A stretch of 64,000 nucleotides of DNA from Polynucleobacter sp. VK25. GTDB taxonomy: Bacteria; Pseudomonadota; Gammaproteobacteria; Burkholderiales; Burkholderiaceae. The notes under the pieces are model-generated. The model was not told the origin of the DNA and did no database searches. It was given only the letters and a program-made list of their open reading frames with translations. This document shows positions 49,195 to 59,391 of the stretch, in pieces; the first letter of the stretch is position 1; the number at the start of each line of letters is the position of its first letter. A program made the position numbers and the translations under genes. Where the stretch lies: positions 1,622,144 to 1,686,143 of the forward strand of contig NZ_CP061288.1 of assembly GCF_018687355.1 (NCBI RefSeq), in the 5' to 3' direction.

Positions 49195-50037
49195 ATGCCT
49201 ACACAACAACTCGACTATTTCACCTCCCTAGTTGCGGAAGATGAACACCTCCCCTTAACGGAGGCTGCCATTGCTGTAGCACAACATGCCTATCCCGATT
49301 TGGATGTGCAAGGCGTGCTTGATAAACTCGATGAATTGGGCAATAAATTAAAGATGCGCGTGACACCAGATACATCACCGGTTCAGCGCTTACAAATTCT
49401 GAAGCATTTCTTTTATACCGAGTTGGGTTTTGGCCCAAATCCAAATGATTTTTATGCTCCTGAAAATTCCTACTTGCATTACGTACTTGAAAATCGTAGG
49501 GGTATTCCAATCTCACTAGCTATTCTGATGATGGAGTTAGGAAATCAAATTGGTTTAAAGATTCGCGGCGTTTCATTCCCGAATCACTTTATGATGCGCA
49601 TCTCGCTGCAACAAGGCGAAGTGATTATGGATCCATTGACAGGCGAATCACTATCCAAGACTCAATTGCAAGAAATGTTAGATCCCTACCTCGATGCCAA
49701 AGGCTACAGAGGTGAGTTGAGTCTGCCGCTGAACATCTTTCTACGTGCCTCAAGCTCAAGAGAGATTCTGTCGCGCTACCTGAGAAACTTGAAAATGATT
49801 TACTCAGAGCATGAGCGCTGGGAGCGTTTATTGGGCATCCAAGAGCGCCTCGTCATCCTATTGCCCGACTCTGTCGAGGAGATTAGAGACCGTGGGTTAA
49901 TCTTTGCACAGCTAGAGTACTTACGCCCTGCTTTAGCAGATATGCATCGATATCTGAGCGAAATGCCAGAGGCTGAAGATGCAAGTGATATTCGTGAGCA
50001 TATTGCTACGCTCGAAAGTCAAACCAAGCTGCACTAA
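49195..50037 (+). CDS. SirB1-family transglutaminase-like/TPR protein
   Basis: A 280-residue protein. The transglutaminase-like core has LKHFFYTELGFGPNPNDFYAPENSYLHYVLENRRGIPISLAILMMELG-type residues, VSFPNHFMMRI with a histidine, and MDPLTGESLS. A C-terminal TPR-like region follows (LQERLVILLPDSVEEIRDRGLIF). The catalytic cysteine of true transglutaminases is not evident. The family function is unclear. It starts at ATG 49195, five bases after the murJ stop. Confidence 0.88.
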   Translation: MPTQQLDYFTSLVAEDEHLPLTEAAIAVAQHAYPDLDVQGVLDKLDELGNKLKMRVTPDTSPVQRLQILKHFFYTELGFGPNPNDFYAPENSYLHYVLENRRGIPISLAILMMELGNQIGLKIRGVSFPNHFMMRISLQQGEVIMDPLTGESLSKTQLQEMLDPYLDAKGYRGELSLPLNIFLRASSSREILSRYLRNLKMIYSEHERWERLLGIQERLVILLPDSVEEIRDRGLIFAQLEYLRPALADMHRYLSEMPEAEDASDIREHIATLESQTKLH

Positions 50038-50064
50038 AGCCAAATTACGTTAGCTTTAGTTTTG
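50034..50064. terminator. Weak terminator-like hairpin between SirB1-type and DedA genes
   Basis: CTAAAGC (50034-50040) / GCTTTAG (50053-50059) with a 12-base loop, then TTTTG. The stem is AT-rich and includes the SirB1-type gene's stop codon. Confidence 0.4.
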
Positions 50065-50700
50065 CTTGCGTTGGAAAATTTTGTAGATAGCTGCAAATGC
50101 AACCGGTACTGCAGCTGCACCCACGCCAACCAACACGATCACATTCAGATTCTGACGAATGACGGGGATATTGCCAAAGAAATATCCGGCAATCACTAGA
50201 CCAAAAACCCACAGCGCAGCACCCGTGATGTTGAAGAACTGAAAGCGCGAGAAGTTCATCTCAGATACACCAGCAATAAAAGGCGCAAAGGTTCGAAAGA
50301 TTGGTAAGAAACGAGCAAGGATGATGGTCTTACCGCCATGCTTTTCATAAAAAGCCTGGGTCTTCAATAAGGCACCCTGATCAATCCAGCGTGATTGACT
50401 GCTGAATACGCGTTTACCAATCCAGCGACCGATGAAATAGTTCACGGTATTGCCTCCTACTGCGGCAAGTAACAAACCAATACATAAGGTCCAGATATTG
50501 AAATGCTCAGTGGCGCAATAAGCGCCAGCGATAAACAAAAGGGAGTCGCCAGGCAAGAATGGCGCAACTACTAAACCTGTCTCTGCAAACACAATCGCAA
50601 ATAGCAAGCCATAAGCCCAAGGACCGTATTGCTGAATCACGACATCGAGATGTTTATCAATATGTAGCAATAAATCACTAATTTGCAAAAGGGTATCCAT
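50056..50700 (-). CDS. DedA family membrane protein (VTT domain)
   Basis: A 214-residue inner-membrane protein with about five hydrophobic segments. The DedA/VTT signature includes FAETGLVVAPFLPGDSLLFIAG (about residues 39-60), VGGNTVNYFIGRWIGKRVF and ARFLPIFRTFAPFIAG, with the conserved R and G residues. DedA proteins contribute to recycling of undecaprenyl phosphate or phospholipid transport and membrane homeostasis. It converges on the SirB1-type gene and diverges from miaA. Confidence 0.93.
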   Translation of the reverse strand: MDTLLQISDLLLHIDKHLDVVIQQYGPWAYGLLFAIVFAETGLVVAPFLPGDSLLFIAGAYCATEHFNIWTLCIGLLLAAVGGNTVNYFIGRWIGKRVFSSQSRWIDQGALLKTQAFYEKHGGKTIILARFLPIFRTFAPFIAGVSEMNFSRFQFFNITGAALWVFGLVIAGYFFGNIPVIRQNLNVIVLVGVGAAAVPVAFAAIYKIFQRKQN

Positions 50701-50747
50701 CGAATCGCTCTCTAACTTATGGGTTGTTGCGGATATTAACAGGCTCT

Positions 50748-50758
50748 TATAATCAGGT
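50748..50758 (+). promoter_or_regulatory. Candidate leaderless promoter of miaA
   Basis: TATAAT at 50748-50753 ends five bases before ATG 50759. Transcription would start at or near the start codon. A weak TTGTTG lies 18 bases upstream (50724-50729). An in-frame ATG at 50786 is the alternative start if a short leader is required. Confidence 0.5.
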
Positions 50759-51763
50759 ATGCCAACTGAACCCTACATTCAGCCTATGCATGCTCCAAAC
50801 GATATCCCGACTCTTTGCATTGTTGGGCCGACCGGCGCAGGCAAAACCCATCTCGCCATGTCCTTGGCTGGGTATGCAAATTCGATTGGTCAAACCATTG
50901 AGCTCATCAGCATGGACTCTGCATTGGTCTATCGTGGTTTAGATATCGGCAGTGCTAAGCCAACTAAAGCAGAACAAGCCGCCGTCATTCATCATCTGAT
51001 TGACATCATCGACCCCACGGAAGTGTATTCAGCAGCACGTTTTGCAAAGGATGCGAAACGTCTTTGTACAGAAATTCGGGATCGCGGAAATATTCCAGTT
51101 GTTGTTGGTGGCACGATGTTGTATTGGCGCGCTTGGGCACACGGCCTTTCTTCCCTACCGCCAGCCAATCCAGAAATTCGCGCACGCCTAGATGAAGAAG
51201 GTAAGGCTCTTGGTTGGCCTGCCATGCATGACAAGCTTGCCAAAGTGGATCCTGAAACTGCAGTACGCTTAAAACCAAATGACTCTCAACGAGTACAACG
51301 CGCCCTCGAGGTTTTTGAAATCACTGGCAAGCCCATGTCAGCGCTGCTAGCTGAGTCACCTAGCGAAGATGGCAGAGAAGGCTCAGCCATTCCACCGTGG
51401 ATTAATTTAGTGTCACTTGAACCAAGCGATCGCAAACGCTTGCATCTCAATTTAGAAAAACGCTTTGATGAAATGCTGGCTGCGGGATTTATGGATGAAG
51501 TCAAAGCCCTAAGGTCGAATACTGGTTTGCACGCAGATCTACCAGCCATTCGTTCAGTAGGTTATCGCCAAGCCTGGGAATTTCTTAATGGGGAAATTGA
51601 TGCTGAAGAGATGCGCTACAAAGCGTTGGCAGCCACACGCCAGCTTGGTAAGCGTCAACTCACATGGTTGCGTGCAATAGATGGGAGAAAGACATTTGAC
51701 CCCTTCAACCCAGAAGAGTTGAAGGCAGCACTGGAATACTGCAAAAGCAACTTAAAAAAATAA
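50759..51763 (+). CDS. miaA: tRNA dimethylallyltransferase
   Basis: Adds the dimethylallyl group to A37 of tRNAs reading UNN codons. The 334-residue protein has the P-loop IVGPTGAGKTHLAMSL (about residues 21-36), SMDSALVYRGLDIGSAKPT, VVGGTMLYWRA and RQLGKRQLTWLR. The substrate dimethylallyl diphosphate comes from ispH, also in this window. Start at ATG 50759, but ATG 50786 (MHAPNDIP) would still keep the P-loop. Confidence 0.95.
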   Translation: MPTEPYIQPMHAPNDIPTLCIVGPTGAGKTHLAMSLAGYANSIGQTIELISMDSALVYRGLDIGSAKPTKAEQAAVIHHLIDIIDPTEVYSAARFAKDAKRLCTEIRDRGNIPVVVGGTMLYWRAWAHGLSSLPPANPEIRARLDEEGKALGWPAMHDKLAKVDPETAVRLKPNDSQRVQRALEVFEITGKPMSALLAESPSEDGREGSAIPPWINLVSLEPSDRKRLHLNLEKRFDEMLAAGFMDEVKALRSNTGLHADLPAIRSVGYRQAWEFLNGEIDAEEMRYKALAATRQLGKRQLTWLRAIDGRKTFDPFNPEELKAALEYCKSNLKK

Positions 51764-51779
51764 GTTGGAAGCTACTGTC

Positions 51780-52832
51780 TTAAATGACGATAGTTTGTGG
51801 CGCATCTTTTGGACGCTCTACCACTTCACCTACTGTCCACGCTTTAAGACCTTGTGCAGATAATGACTGGATCGCGATATCTACTTGATCCGGTGCCACA
51901 ATGACCACCATACCAATACCGCAGTTAAATACGCGCACCATTTCTGCATCAGCAACGCCACCCTTCATTTGCAACCAACGGAAGAGTTCTGGCATTTGCC
52001 AGCTATCGCGATGCAAAACTGCTTGAGTATTTTCTGGGAGCACGCGTGGCACGTTATCAACCAAGCCGCCACCAGTGATATGTGCCATACCTTTTACATT
52101 GATTTCAGAAATCAATTTCAACAGTGGTTTCACATAAATCTCCGTTGGCGCCATCACAACATCAGCCAATGAGCGACCACCTAAATCATCGCTTGGCTTT
52201 GCCCCAGCACGTTCAATAATCTTACGCACTAGTGAGTAACCATTGGAATGTGCGCCGCTTGAACCGATTGCGATGACTGCATCGCCAGGAACAATGGTTG
52301 CGCCAGTAATGATTTTGGATTTTTCAACTGCGCCCACTGCAAATCCAGCTAGATCATACTCACCTGGCGGGTACATACCTGGCATTTCTGCAGTCTCACC
52401 ACCAATGAGTGCGCAGCCAGATAATTCACAGCCTTTAGCAATGCCGCCAACAACTGTAGCTGCTGTATCGACCGTTAACTTGCCACAAGCAAAGTAATCC
52501 AAGAAAAAGAGGGGTTCGGCACCTTGGACCAAAATGTCATTCACACTCATGGCTACCAAGTCTTGACCAATAGTTTCGTGACGATTCCACTCAAAAGCCA
52601 ATCTGAGCTTAGTACCAACACCATCAGTGCCCGAGACCAAAACTGGCTCTTTGTAGCGCTTAGGCACCTCAAAAAGGGCTCCAAAGCCACCAATTCCGGC
52701 CAATACGCCTTCGCGCATGGTCTTTTTGGCCAACGGCTTAATGCGGTCTACCAGATCGTCCCCAGCGTCGATATCGACGCCAGCGTCACGGTAGGAAAGG
52801 CCTTTAGAGGAAGAATTAGTAGGAGAAGTCAT
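51780..52832 (-). CDS. purM: Phosphoribosylformylglycinamidine cyclo-ligase
   Basis: Forms aminoimidazole ribotide in purine synthesis. The 350-residue protein has [20 protein letters not shown] at the N-terminus, [34 protein letters not shown] and [21 protein letters not shown], typical of PurM. It converges on miaA and diverges from the AI-2E-type transporter gene. purM next to hda-type genes is common in betaproteobacteria. Confidence 0.97.
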   Translation of the reverse strand: MTSPTNSSSKGLSYRDAGVDIDAGDDLVDRIKPLAKKTMREGVLAGIGGFGALFEVPKRYKEPVLVSGTDGVGTKLRLAFEWNRHETIGQDLVAMSVNDILVQGAEPLFFLDYFACGKLTVDTAATVVGGIAKGCELSGCALIGGETAEMPGMYPPGEYDLAGFAVGAVEKSKIITGATIVPGDAVIAIGSSGAHSNGYSLVRKIIERAGAKPSDDLGGRSLADVVMAPTEIYVKPLLKLISEINVKGMAHITGGGLVDNVPRVLPENTQAVLHRDSWQMPELFRWLQMKGGVADAEMVRVFNCGIGMVVIVAPDQVDIAIQSLSAQGLKAWTVGEVVERPKDAPQTIVI

Positions 52833-52905
52833 ATCGGAGCCGGAATATTAGTAAAAAATGCTACTTCGTCAGTAGAATCATTGAATTCTAGAGGATTGAA
52901 GCAAG

Positions 52906-53895
52906 ATGGCCGAAATTTTTACCCCTTTTCTCACCGCATTCATTCTGGCGTATGCCCTACGCCCTGTTTGCCTGTGGCTTGAGCGGCATCGCCTGCCTCG
53001 AGCGCTGGCTGCCGCCCTCAGCATGTTGATGGGAATTTGCCTAGTTTTCTTCATTCTGAGCCTTCTTGTCAGCCTCCTCAAATATGAAATCCCCCTGATC
53101 AAAACTCAGCTTCCAGATTGGATTGCCAATACCCAGGCTTGGCTTGGCCCAAAACTCAGTGAATTTCATATTAATTTTGACTGGGGAACCCTCAAGGAAA
53201 CTGCCACACAAAAAATTACGACGCACATTAATGACAATGCCGACAGCTTAATGACCTCAACGATTGACACCGTCCTCATGTCTGGAAGCTCAGTCATCGC
53301 CGGCTTTGTTAATGCGGTGTTAATTATTTTTGTGATGTTTTATCTGCTAATGGATTGGGAACATTTCTTTGGACTTGTTAAAGGTATCGTTCCGATTCGT
53401 GCACAAGAAACCGTTCACCATTTAGCAATGCACACCGATGGATTGCTTTCACAATATTTGCGCGGCATGCTGACTGTGATCTCCATCATGGCCATTTATT
53501 ACAGCGCAGGCTTAAGCTTAATTGGTGTTAAGGGTGCAGCAGCGCTCGGCGTATTTACTGCGCTGATGATTGTGATCCCCTATATCGGCATCACCTTAGG
53601 TCTTACCTTAGCTACCTTATCAGCACTACTGCAATTTGGTCCCGGCACAGACATTATTTTGGTGCTCATTCTATTTGGGGTTGGACAATTCCTAGAGGGC
53701 TTCTTCTTGACGCCCCGCCTGGTGGGCGAGCGCATTGGCTTACACCCCGTTGCCGTCTTATTTGCATTGCTTTTATTTGGCAAGTTATTTGGCTTCTTTG
53801 GCGTCTTGCTGGCATTGCCAATTAGCGCTGTCAGCTTAGTCCTCGTGAAGTATCTGTGGTCTCTCTACACGCAAAGCTCTTGGTACCAAAAATAA
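52906..53895 (+). CDS. AI-2E/PerM family membrane transporter
   Basis: A 329-residue inner-membrane protein with about seven to eight hydrophobic segments. The C-terminal GVGQFLEGFFLTPRLVGERIGLHPVAVLFALLLFGKLFGFFGVLLALP block is diagnostic for the AI-2E exporter/PerM family. The N-terminus begins at TPFLTAFILAYALRPV and lacks the short leading segment seen in many members; an in-frame TGA is three codons upstream, so no longer start exists. Substrate is unknown. hda follows after 10 bases. Confidence 0.9.
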   Translation: MAEIFTPFLTAFILAYALRPVCLWLERHRLPRALAAALSMLMGICLVFFILSLLVSLLKYEIPLIKTQLPDWIANTQAWLGPKLSEFHINFDWGTLKETATQKITTHINDNADSLMTSTIDTVLMSGSSVIAGFVNAVLIIFVMFYLLMDWEHFFGLVKGIVPIRAQETVHHLAMHTDGLLSQYLRGMLTVISIMAIYYSAGLSLIGVKGAAALGVFTALMIVIPYIGITLGLTLATLSALLQFGPGTDIILVLILFGVGQFLEGFFLTPRLVGERIGLHPVAVLFALLLFGKLFGFFGVLLALPISAVSLVLVKYLWSLYTQSSWYQK

Positions 53896-53905
53896 ATTTG
53901 TAGTA

Positions 53906-54661
53906 ATGAATACACCCTCGCTTCCAAAACAATTTGCGCTAGATATCAGCCACTCACCCAAAGCTAGTTTAGAAAACTACCTCCCTGGAAAAGATCTTGC
54001 ATTAATTTCTGCCCTGCAAGATATAGAGCAATCTTGGGGCAAGCTAAATTCTGAAGTACTTTCCAATCCATTAAATCAACGTTGGATTTATTGGTGGGGG
54101 CCCGAAGGTTCTGGGCGCACCCACTTGTTGGAAGCAATTGGTAATGCAGCAAAAGATGTTGGGCTAGAGCACATTGCACTAGGTCCGTCCGAGCCAACTA
54201 CATGGGTGCGTCTAGAAGAAAAAATGGGCGCCTTAGCCGAGAGCAAAAATGTCTCCGTGATTACCGTCGATGACGTTGATCACTTAGATGATCGTCTTGT
54301 GGGCTCACTTTTTCGCATTCTCAATACTGTTCAAGCAAGCAAAGCCATTCATGTTTTTATGGCGGGCAATGCTGCGCCAGCGAATTTGAAGCTACGGGAA
54401 GACCTGCGAACCCGACTGGGCTGGGGTTTGATCTTTCAGACCCAGCTTTTGGATGATGATGAGAAAATACAGGCATTAGAGGAAGCGGCTAAAGCCCGGG
54501 GACTCGTTTTATCTCCCGATGTGCTGCCTTGGTTATTAAGTCGTTTTTACCGGGATATGCCCAGTCTGATGGCCTTGATGGATGCTTTAGATGCTTACTC
54601 CCTTGAAACAAAACGTGCTGTAACCTTACCTCTTGTGCGCGAGCTCTTGCAGCCTAAATAA
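53906..54661 (+). CDS. hda: Hda-type DnaA regulatory inactivator
   Basis: AAA+ protein homologous to DnaA domain III; E. coli Hda with the DNA-loaded clamp stimulates ATP hydrolysis by DnaA. The 251-residue product starts with a clamp-binding-like segment, PKQFALDISHSPKASLENYL, and has a Walker A of GPEGSGRTHLLEA, where the lysine is arginine as in Hda relatives, and Walker B VITVDDVDHL. purM-permease-hda is a familiar order in Burkholderiales. Confidence 0.9.
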   Translation: MNTPSLPKQFALDISHSPKASLENYLPGKDLALISALQDIEQSWGKLNSEVLSNPLNQRWIYWWGPEGSGRTHLLEAIGNAAKDVGLEHIALGPSEPTTWVRLEEKMGALAESKNVSVITVDDVDHLDDRLVGSLFRILNTVQASKAIHVFMAGNAAPANLKLREDLRTRLGWGLIFQTQLLDDDEKIQALEEAAKARGLVLSPDVLPWLLSRFYRDMPSLMALMDALDAYSLETKRAVTLPLVRELLQPK

Positions 54662-54680
54662 TTTTTTAAATACTTCATTC

Positions 54681-55361
54681 GTGACTCAGTTAGCCCTTTT
54701 CGATTTAGACCACACTCTTTTACCCTGCGATAGCGATTACGAATGGGGTCAGTTTTTGGCGCGTATTGGTGTTGTGGATAGTGAATACTATGCGCGACAA
54801 AATGAGCGTTTTTATCAAGATTACAAAGATGGCAAGCTAGATATTCATGAGTTTCTGCGTTTTGCCTTAAAACCTCTTTCTGAGCATTCACGCGCCCAAC
54901 TTAAAGAGTGGCACGATGCTTTTATGAAAGAAGTGATCAAGGGCCAACTCCGACAAGAGGCACTTGATCTTGTTAAGCGACATCAAGACGCCGGAGATCT
55001 TTGCTGTGTGATTACCGCTACTAATAGCTTTGTGACGCGCCCTATCGTTGAGAGTTTTGGCATCGAGCACCTGATTGCCACAGAACCAGCCACCGCAGAT
55101 AACCAGACATTAGGCAACTACACTGGTGAAGTCAAAGGCATTCCGAATTTTCGTGAAGGTAAGATTCAGAATTTACATGACTGGTTAGCATCCCAAAAAC
55201 TGTCGCTACATACTCTGCCTTGCAGTTATTTTTATTCCGACTCGATGAACGATCTTCCTTTGCTAGAAAAAGTAAGTCATCCTGTTGCCACTAATCCAGA
55301 TGATCGTCTTCGCAACGAAGCCAAGCAGCGCAACTGGCCCATTCTTGAATTGTTTGCATGA
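54681..55361 (+). CDS. HAD-family phosphatase, SerB-like (subclass IB)
   Basis: A 226-residue hydrolase. HAD motif I is LALFDLDHTLLPCDSDYEWG (DxD, residues about 7-9), motif II is VITATNSF, and motif III/IV is YFYSDSMNDLPLLEKVSHPVATNPD. The subclass IB pattern is shared by SerB and CicA; substrate is unknown. The start is GTG 54681; earlier in-frame residues run through the hda end. The stop overlaps pcnB as ATGA, and hda is upstream. Confidence 0.88.
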   Translation: MTQLALFDLDHTLLPCDSDYEWGQFLARIGVVDSEYYARQNERFYQDYKDGKLDIHEFLRFALKPLSEHSRAQLKEWHDAFMKEVIKGQLRQEALDLVKRHQDAGDLCCVITATNSFVTRPIVESFGIEHLIATEPATADNQTLGNYTGEVKGIPNFREGKIQNLHDWLASQKLSLHTLPCSYFYSDSMNDLPLLEKVSHPVATNPDDRLRNEAKQRNWPILELFA

Positions 55362-56758
55362 TCACTAAATTTATCAAACGTATTTTGCGGCGTGACCCGA
55401 TGGTCAAGCACACTCAGGCGAACAATACTGGCGCCCCCAAACGGATTCCCAAAAAAGCGCACCGCATTGATCCGCACCTGCTCTCTAAGAATGCAGTGAA
55501 GGTAACGCACACATTGCAACAAGCAGGCTATGAGGCATTCATCGTTGGTGGTGCCGTAAGGGATCTTGCCTTAGGTATTGGTCCAAAAGATTTTGACGTT
55601 GCAACCAATGCCACTCCGGATCAAGTACAAAGACTCTTTCGTAAAGCACGCCTCATAGGTCGCCGCTTTCAAATTGTGCACGTCACTTTCTTTGGCAAAG
55701 GTCACCCCGAAATCATCGAGGTATCAACCTTCAGAGCCCTACTGGATAACGCTGGAGATCACGTGGCTGAGAGTGGTCGGATCCTGCGCGATAACGTCTG
55801 GGGCTCGCAAGGTGAAGATGCTGCAAGACGCGACTTCACGATCAATGCAATGTATTACGATCCCTCCTCCGAGACTGTTCTCGACTATCACGGCGGAATG
55901 GCAGACATGCAAAAGAAAACTTTGCGCATGATTGGCGATCCAGCAAAACGCTACAGAGAAGATCCTGTTCGCATGCTCAGGGCAGTGCGTTTCGCAGCCA
56001 AGACAGGCTTTGAATTAGACAGCGCCACCCGTGAGCCAATTGCAAAACTGGGTAAGTTATTAAATGATGTGCCTTCAGCCAGGCTGTTTGATGAAATTCT
56101 GAAGCTCTTGATGTCTGGCTATTCTTGGAAAGCCATCCAAGGACTTAAAGATGCAGGCCTGCATCATGGTCTACTTCCGTTGCTAGACCATATTCTGGAT
56201 AAAGGCGAGGATTCCAAAGGGGCAAATGATTTTGTAAAGCTCGCTTTAGCCAATACTGATGACCGCATTCAATCTGGCAAAAGTGTTTCTGCAGGATTTT
56301 TATTTGCCACCCTGCTTTGGCCCGATCTTCTGAAGAATTGGAAAGCGAATTCCGCAAAGGGCATGGCGAATATTCCTGCCTTGCACGATGCAATGGATGA
56401 CACGATCGCCACTCAAAGCAGCGGCATGACCATTCAACGTCGCTTTGAAAGTGATATGCGCGAGATTTGGTCCATGCAGCCTCGCTTTGAGAGGCGTGTA
56501 GGTCGCTACCCCTACCGCCTGATCGAATCACCTCGCTTTAGGGCGGGTTATGACTTTATGCTGCTTCGCTGTGCCACTGGGGAACTCAATTCAACAATTG
56601 GTCAATGGTGGACAGATTTCATTGCAGCCGATCCCGCTGGGCAAGACGAGCTCATGGCTAGCGTCAAAAATGAGTCTGGCAACAGTCAAAGCCCCGCAAA
56701 AAGACGGCGTCGTAGAAAGCCAAAATCGGTAGTGCCCCCAGAAAGTGCAGCGAGCTAA
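55358..56758 (+). CDS. pcnB: Poly(A) polymerase I
   Basis: Adds 3' poly(A) tails to RNA, promoting decay. The 466-residue class II nucleotidyltransferase has FIVGGAVRDLALGIGPKDFDVATNATP (catalytic GG...DxD, about 60-86), RRDFTINAMYYDPSSETVLDYHGG and RYREDPVRMLRAVRFAAKTGF. An arginine-rich tail (KRRRRRKPK) supports RNA binding and is typical of PcnB rather than CCA-adding enzymes. It is coupled to the HAD gene and followed by folK, a common proteobacterial order. Confidence 0.93.
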   Translation: MITKFIKRILRRDPMVKHTQANNTGAPKRIPKKAHRIDPHLLSKNAVKVTHTLQQAGYEAFIVGGAVRDLALGIGPKDFDVATNATPDQVQRLFRKARLIGRRFQIVHVTFFGKGHPEIIEVSTFRALLDNAGDHVAESGRILRDNVWGSQGEDAARRDFTINAMYYDPSSETVLDYHGGMADMQKKTLRMIGDPAKRYREDPVRMLRAVRFAAKTGFELDSATREPIAKLGKLLNDVPSARLFDEILKLLMSGYSWKAIQGLKDAGLHHGLLPLLDHILDKGEDSKGANDFVKLALANTDDRIQSGKSVSAGFLFATLLWPDLLKNWKANSAKGMANIPALHDAMDDTIATQSSGMTIQRRFESDMREIWSMQPRFERRVGRYPYRLIESPRFRAGYDFMLLRCATGELNSTIGQWWTDFIAADPAGQDELMASVKNESGNSQSPAKRRRRRKPKSVVPPESAAS

Positions 56759-56810
56759 GCAAACTTAGAGAAATTTCAGTAAAGTAGTTTCATCTCTAGT
56801 TTGGAAACCT

Positions 56811-57338
56811 ATGGCACGGGCATATATCGGATTTGGCGGCAACATCGGCGACACGCGTCAGCTTATTACTGATGCCATTGTCTGTTTGGCATTGCGCTCT
56901 GAACTACAAATTTTGGCAAAAAGCTGCTTTTATCAAAGCGCACCGGTTGAAGCTACTGGTGGCGATTACATTAACGCCGTCATTGAAGTGGAGACTGAGT
57001 TAAGTCCTTATGGTCTTCTCCACGTTTGCCAAGCCATTGAGCAAGAGTTTGGACGCGAGCGGCCATATGCAAATGCTCCTCGGACTCTTGACCTGGACAT
57101 CCTTTCTTTTGAAGGGGTTACTCAGAATGAAACTGAGCTAATGCTTCCTCATCCCAAAATCATCGAGCGCTCATTTGTGCTGCTACCTCTTCTGGAAATT
57201 GCACCCGATATCTTCCTACCCAACTGGGGCGAGCTTAAAGCCTATTTACCCAATGTTGCCGACCAAAGAATTGAAAAACTCGCCTGTAGGAACTGCAATT
57301 GCGGGGAAAAAGGCGTTTATAGCCAAACGGCTCATTAA
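56811..57338 (+). CDS. folK: 6-hydroxymethyl-7,8-dihydropterin pyrophosphokinase
   Basis: Folate-pathway kinase. The 175-residue protein has IGFGGNIGDTRQLI at the N-terminus, FYQSAPVEATGGDYINAVIEVET, and the diagnostic RPYANAPRTLDLDILSF, with the two magnesium-binding aspartates. pcnB-folK-panB is typical. The C-terminal 20 residues include cysteines (CRNCNC), which are not part of the usual HPPK core. Confidence 0.95.
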   Translation: MARAYIGFGGNIGDTRQLITDAIVCLALRSELQILAKSCFYQSAPVEATGGDYINAVIEVETELSPYGLLHVCQAIEQEFGRERPYANAPRTLDLDILSFEGVTQNETELMLPHPKIIERSFVLLPLLEIAPDIFLPNWGELKAYLPNVADQRIEKLACRNCNCGEKGVYSQTAH

Positions 57339-57355
57339 TTCATTAAACTCTCGCC

Positions 57356-58174
57356 ATGGGTTACTTACAGGGCGACAAGCCAATCACAATTACTAAGCTC
57401 CTCGCGATGCATGCTGAGGGTGAAAAGATTTCTATGCTTACTGCATATGATTCCACCATGTCAGCGCTTCTCAATCGCTGTGGAGTCGAAACCATATTGG
57501 TTGGCGACTCACTTGGCAATGTGATTCAAGGACATTCCAGCACAACGTCAGTGACCATTGAGCAAATGGCGTATCACACTGAATGTGTGGCACGCGCCAA
57601 TACCCATGCTTTTCTGATTGCCGATCTTCCCTTTGCTAGCTACGGTGATCCTGTTCAAGCATTAGAGTCAGCAGCCCACCTCATGCGTGTCGGTGCCGAC
57701 ATGGTAAAGCTTGAAGGCGGAGGCGATTGGCAAGTGGATGTAATCCGTCACCTAGTAGAGCGCAGTGTTCCTGTTTGCGCGCACTTGGGCTTATTACCCC
57801 AATCCGTTCATGTCTTAGGTGGTTACAAAGTCCAAGGTAAATCAAAAGATGCTGCAATCGTCATGCTTGAGCAAGCGCTCGCATGTCAGGATGCTGGCGC
57901 CCAAATGGTGGTGTTAGAGGCAATTCCATCTTCACTGGGTGAAAAAATTACTACTGAACTGCATATTCCAACAATTGGTATTGGTGCTGGCCCAGATTGT
58001 TCTGGTCAGGTTCTAGTGTTGCAAGATATGTTGGGCATGAGCCCAGGCAAGGCACCGAAGTTTGTCAAAAACTTTATGGATGGTCACCACTCAGTAGAAG
58101 CAGCTGTTAAGGCATACGTTCGAGAAGTGAAGTCTGGGAAGTTTCCCGGACCTGAGTATGGCTTTGCTGGCTGA
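57356..58174 (+). CDS. panB: 3-methyl-2-oxobutanoate hydroxymethyltransferase
   Basis: First committed step of pantothenate synthesis. The 272-residue TIM-barrel enzyme has [43 protein letters not shown] residues with metal and ketopantoate contacts, [17 protein letters not shown] and [20 protein letters not shown]. panC is not adjacent. A short GC-rich inverted repeat (GCTGGC/GCCAGC, 58166-58182) covers the stop, but without a T-run. Confidence 0.96.
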   Translation: MGYLQGDKPITITKLLAMHAEGEKISMLTAYDSTMSALLNRCGVETILVGDSLGNVIQGHSSTTSVTIEQMAYHTECVARANTHAFLIADLPFASYGDPVQALESAAHLMRVGADMVKLEGGGDWQVDVIRHLVERSVPVCAHLGLLPQSVHVLGGYKVQGKSKDAAIVMLEQALACQDAGAQMVVLEAIPSSLGEKITTELHIPTIGIGAGPDCSGQVLVLQDMLGMSPGKAPKFVKNFMDGHHSVEAAVKAYVREVKSGKFPGPEYGFAG

Positions 58175-58200
58175 TCGCCAGCTAGCCTACCCAATAGTTA

Positions 58201-59337
58201 CTAACTAAAGAAGCTCTTTACGCCGTCAAACCAACCCTTTTGTTGAGGACTATGTTTGTCGCCGCCGGATTTAAGACTGTCGTCAAACTTCTGCAGCAAT
58301 GTCTTTTGCTCATCGGTAAGCTTAATCGGCGTTTCTACCAAAACATGGACAAAGAGATCGCCTACCAAGGTTGAGCGCAAGCCTTTGATACCTTTATTGC
58401 GCAAGCGGAATGTCTTACCAGTTTGAGTGCCCTCCGGGATAGGAAACTCAACGCGCCCTGAGAGTGTTGGCACTTCGATTTCACCACCAATAGTTGCTGT
58501 CGCAAAAGAGATCGGCATTTGCACATGCAAGTCACTGCCATCACGTTCAAATACTTTATGGGGCTTCACACGAACCTCTACATAGAGATCGCCTGACGGA
58601 CCGCCATTGATTCCTGGTTCGCCGTTACCAACGGAACGAACGCGCATACCATCATCAATACCCGCTGGTATTTTGATCTCAAGTGTTTTTTGTTCTTTAT
58701 GTTTTCCAGTGCCATGGCAAGTCTTGCATGGCTTCGGAATGTACTCCCCAGTACCGCGGCACTTTGGACAAGTTTGTTGCATGGAGAAGAATCCTTGCTG
58801 CACACGCACTTGGCCATGACCATTACAAGTGGTACATGTCTCAGCCTTAGATCCTGGTTCTGCACCAGTGCCATGACAAGGTTTGCAATTACTCCAGCTT
58901 GGCACACGGATTTGAGTTGTATAGCCTTCCGCAGCTTGCTCAAGGGTGATGTCCATGTTGTAGCGTAGGTCAGCGCCTTTATAGACCTGTGGTCCAGAGT
59001 GACGACCGCCGCCTTGCCCAAAAATGTCGCCGAAGATGTCGCCAAATGCATCAGAAAATCCACCGCCACCGAAACCGCCGCCACCAAAGCCGCCACCCAT
59101 GGATGGATCAACGCCAGCGTGACCATATTGGTCATAAGCCGCACGTTTATTGGGATCGGTTAGAGTTTCATAAGCTTCTTTAACTTCTTTAAATTGAGCT
59201 TCAGCCGTTTTACTATCGGGATTGCGATCAGGGTGGTGTTTCATCGCCATCTTGCGATAAGCTTTTTTCAGCTCGTCATCACTGGCACTCTTTGCTACAC
59301 CAAGCACTTCATAAAAATCGCGTTTACTTTTAGGCAC
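58201..59337 (-). CDS. dnaJ: Chaperone DnaJ (Hsp40)
   Basis: Co-chaperone that stimulates DnaK ATPase. The 378-residue protein has the J domain with HPD ([12 protein letters not shown]), a glycine-rich linker ([14 protein letters not shown]), four CxxCxGxG zinc repeats and a C-terminal substrate-binding region. The start is GTG 59337 with GAGAGGA upstream. A ten-pair hairpin lies between dnaK and dnaJ. Confidence 0.97.
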   Translation of the reverse strand: MPKSKRDFYEVLGVAKSASDDELKKAYRKMAMKHHPDRNPDSKTAEAQFKEVKEAYETLTDPNKRAAYDQYGHAGVDPSMGGGFGGGGFGGGGFSDAFGDIFGDIFGQGGGRHSGPQVYKGADLRYNMDITLEQAAEGYTTQIRVPSWSNCKPCHGTGAEPGSKAETCTTCNGHGQVRVQQGFFSMQQTCPKCRGTGEYIPKPCKTCHGTGKHKEQKTLEIKIPAGIDDGMRVRSVGNGEPGINGGPSGDLYVEVRVKPHKVFERDGSDLHVQMPISFATATIGGEIEVPTLSGRVEFPIPEGTQTGKTFRLRNKGIKGLRSTLVGDLFVHVLVETPIKLTDEQKTLLQKFDDSLKSGGDKHSPQQKGWFDGVKSFFS

Positions 59338-59366
59338 GGCCTATTCCTCTCAACAACCTGAATGGC

Positions 59367-59391
59367 ACAAGTCGGCACGGGGCCGACTTGT
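59367..59391 (-). promoter_or_regulatory. Ten-pair hairpin between dnaK and dnaJ
   Basis: ACAAGTCGGC (59367-59376) / GCCGACTTGT (59382-59391) with a five-base loop. There is no T-run, so it is more likely a processing or stability element, or a partial attenuator lowering dnaJ relative to dnaK. Confidence 0.6.

Noticed and set aside
58166-58182. GCTGGC/GCCAGC repeat at the panB stop as a terminator
   Set aside because: No T-run follows on either strand and the stem includes the stop codon, so it is not supported as an intrinsic terminator.
58578-59144. A 188-codon open frame in another phase of dnaJ
   Set aside because: It overlaps the zinc-repeat region of dnaJ, whose reading frame has all domain motifs; the alternative has none.
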